Part shown: in pieces, positions 6,231 through 6,275 of the stretch
Numbering within the stretch: position 1 is the stretch's first letter
Layout: each line of letters begins with the position of its first letter
Source: an uncultured Clostridia bacterium
Lineage (GTDB): Bacteria > Bacillota > Clostridia > Acetivibrionales > CALMWN01
DNA length: 6,275 bases
Direction of reading: 5' to 3'
Assembly (NCBI GenBank): GCA_937873555.1
Contig: CALMWN010000479.1
Location: forward strand, 1 to 6,275
The notes under the pieces: model-generated
What the model was told of the DNA's origin: nothing
Seen by the model: only the letters and a program-made list of their open reading frames with translations
The model's database searches: none
Made by a program: the position numbers and the translations under genes

Positions 6231-6275
6231 CTGTCTCTTATACACATCTGACGCTGCCGACGAAGAGGATAGTGT
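6231..6275. other. Untrimmed Illumina Nextera transposase adapter (not genomic)
   Basis: Bases 6231-6249 are CTGTCTCTTATACACATCT, the Tn5 mosaic end used in Nextera libraries. Bases 6250-6263 are GACGCTGCCGACGA, the reverse complement of the Nextera read-1 primer segment. Bases 6264-6271 (AGAGGATA) fall where the i5 index should be; their reverse complement TATCCTCT is the standard Nextera index 503. The final GTGT (6272-6275) matches the start of the P5-side sequence. All four parts appear in the right order and spacing, so chance is excluded. The organism's DNA ends at 6230. Confidence 0.98.

Noticed and set aside
6231..6275. Mobile-element terminal repeat suggested by the Tn5-like end
   Set aside because: The mosaic end is followed by the synthetic Nextera primer and index, so it comes from library preparation and not from a transposon in the genome.

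Overview
The window looks like a contig end from a low-to-moderate-GC clostridial bacterium, probably an anaerobic Firmicute of the Ruminiclostridium/Acetivibrio kind. I infer this from strong purine-rich ribosome binding sites, AT-rich spacers, and gene content: a rhodanese-less ThiI beside a cysteine desulfurase, a VanW protein, a DUF2225 protein and an AIR-synthase-related protein. Every gene I can support is on the + strand.

Layout. Positions 1-558 hold the 3' end of a gene for a beta-propeller (FG-GAP/VCBS-like) protein, whose base composition is near 50% GC, richer than the genes after it. A 118-base spacer follows, with a plausible extended -10 promoter. Next is a tightly coupled pair, a NifS/IscS-type cysteine desulfurase (677-1849) and thiI (1837-3036), overlapping by 13 bases. 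They should together make 4-thiouridine in tRNA and perhaps supply sulfur for thiamine. A 139-base AT-rich spacer holds a 12-bp inverted repeat (3117-3148). It precedes a second closely spaced set: a membrane-anchored VanW protein (3176-4531), a DUF2225 zinc-ribbon/TPR-like protein (4554-5228) and an AIR-synthase/HypE-like protein (from 5250). The gaps of 22 and 21 bases suggest one transcript.

The last 45 bases (6231-6275) are not genomic. They match an Illumina Nextera transposase adapter: the 19-base mosaic end, the 14-base read-1 primer segment, an 8-base index and the first 4 bases of the P5 side. The natural sequence therefore ends at 6230, the last gene is cut by the contig edge, and its apparent C-terminus (LSLIHI, stop) is adapter translation.

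I found no CRISPR array, mobile element, tRNA, rRNA or defence system. Apart from the adapter, the window is mostly conserved clostridial housekeeping and cell-envelope genes. The least explained items are the hairpin before the VanW gene and the roles of the VanW, DUF2225 and AIR-synthase-like trio.
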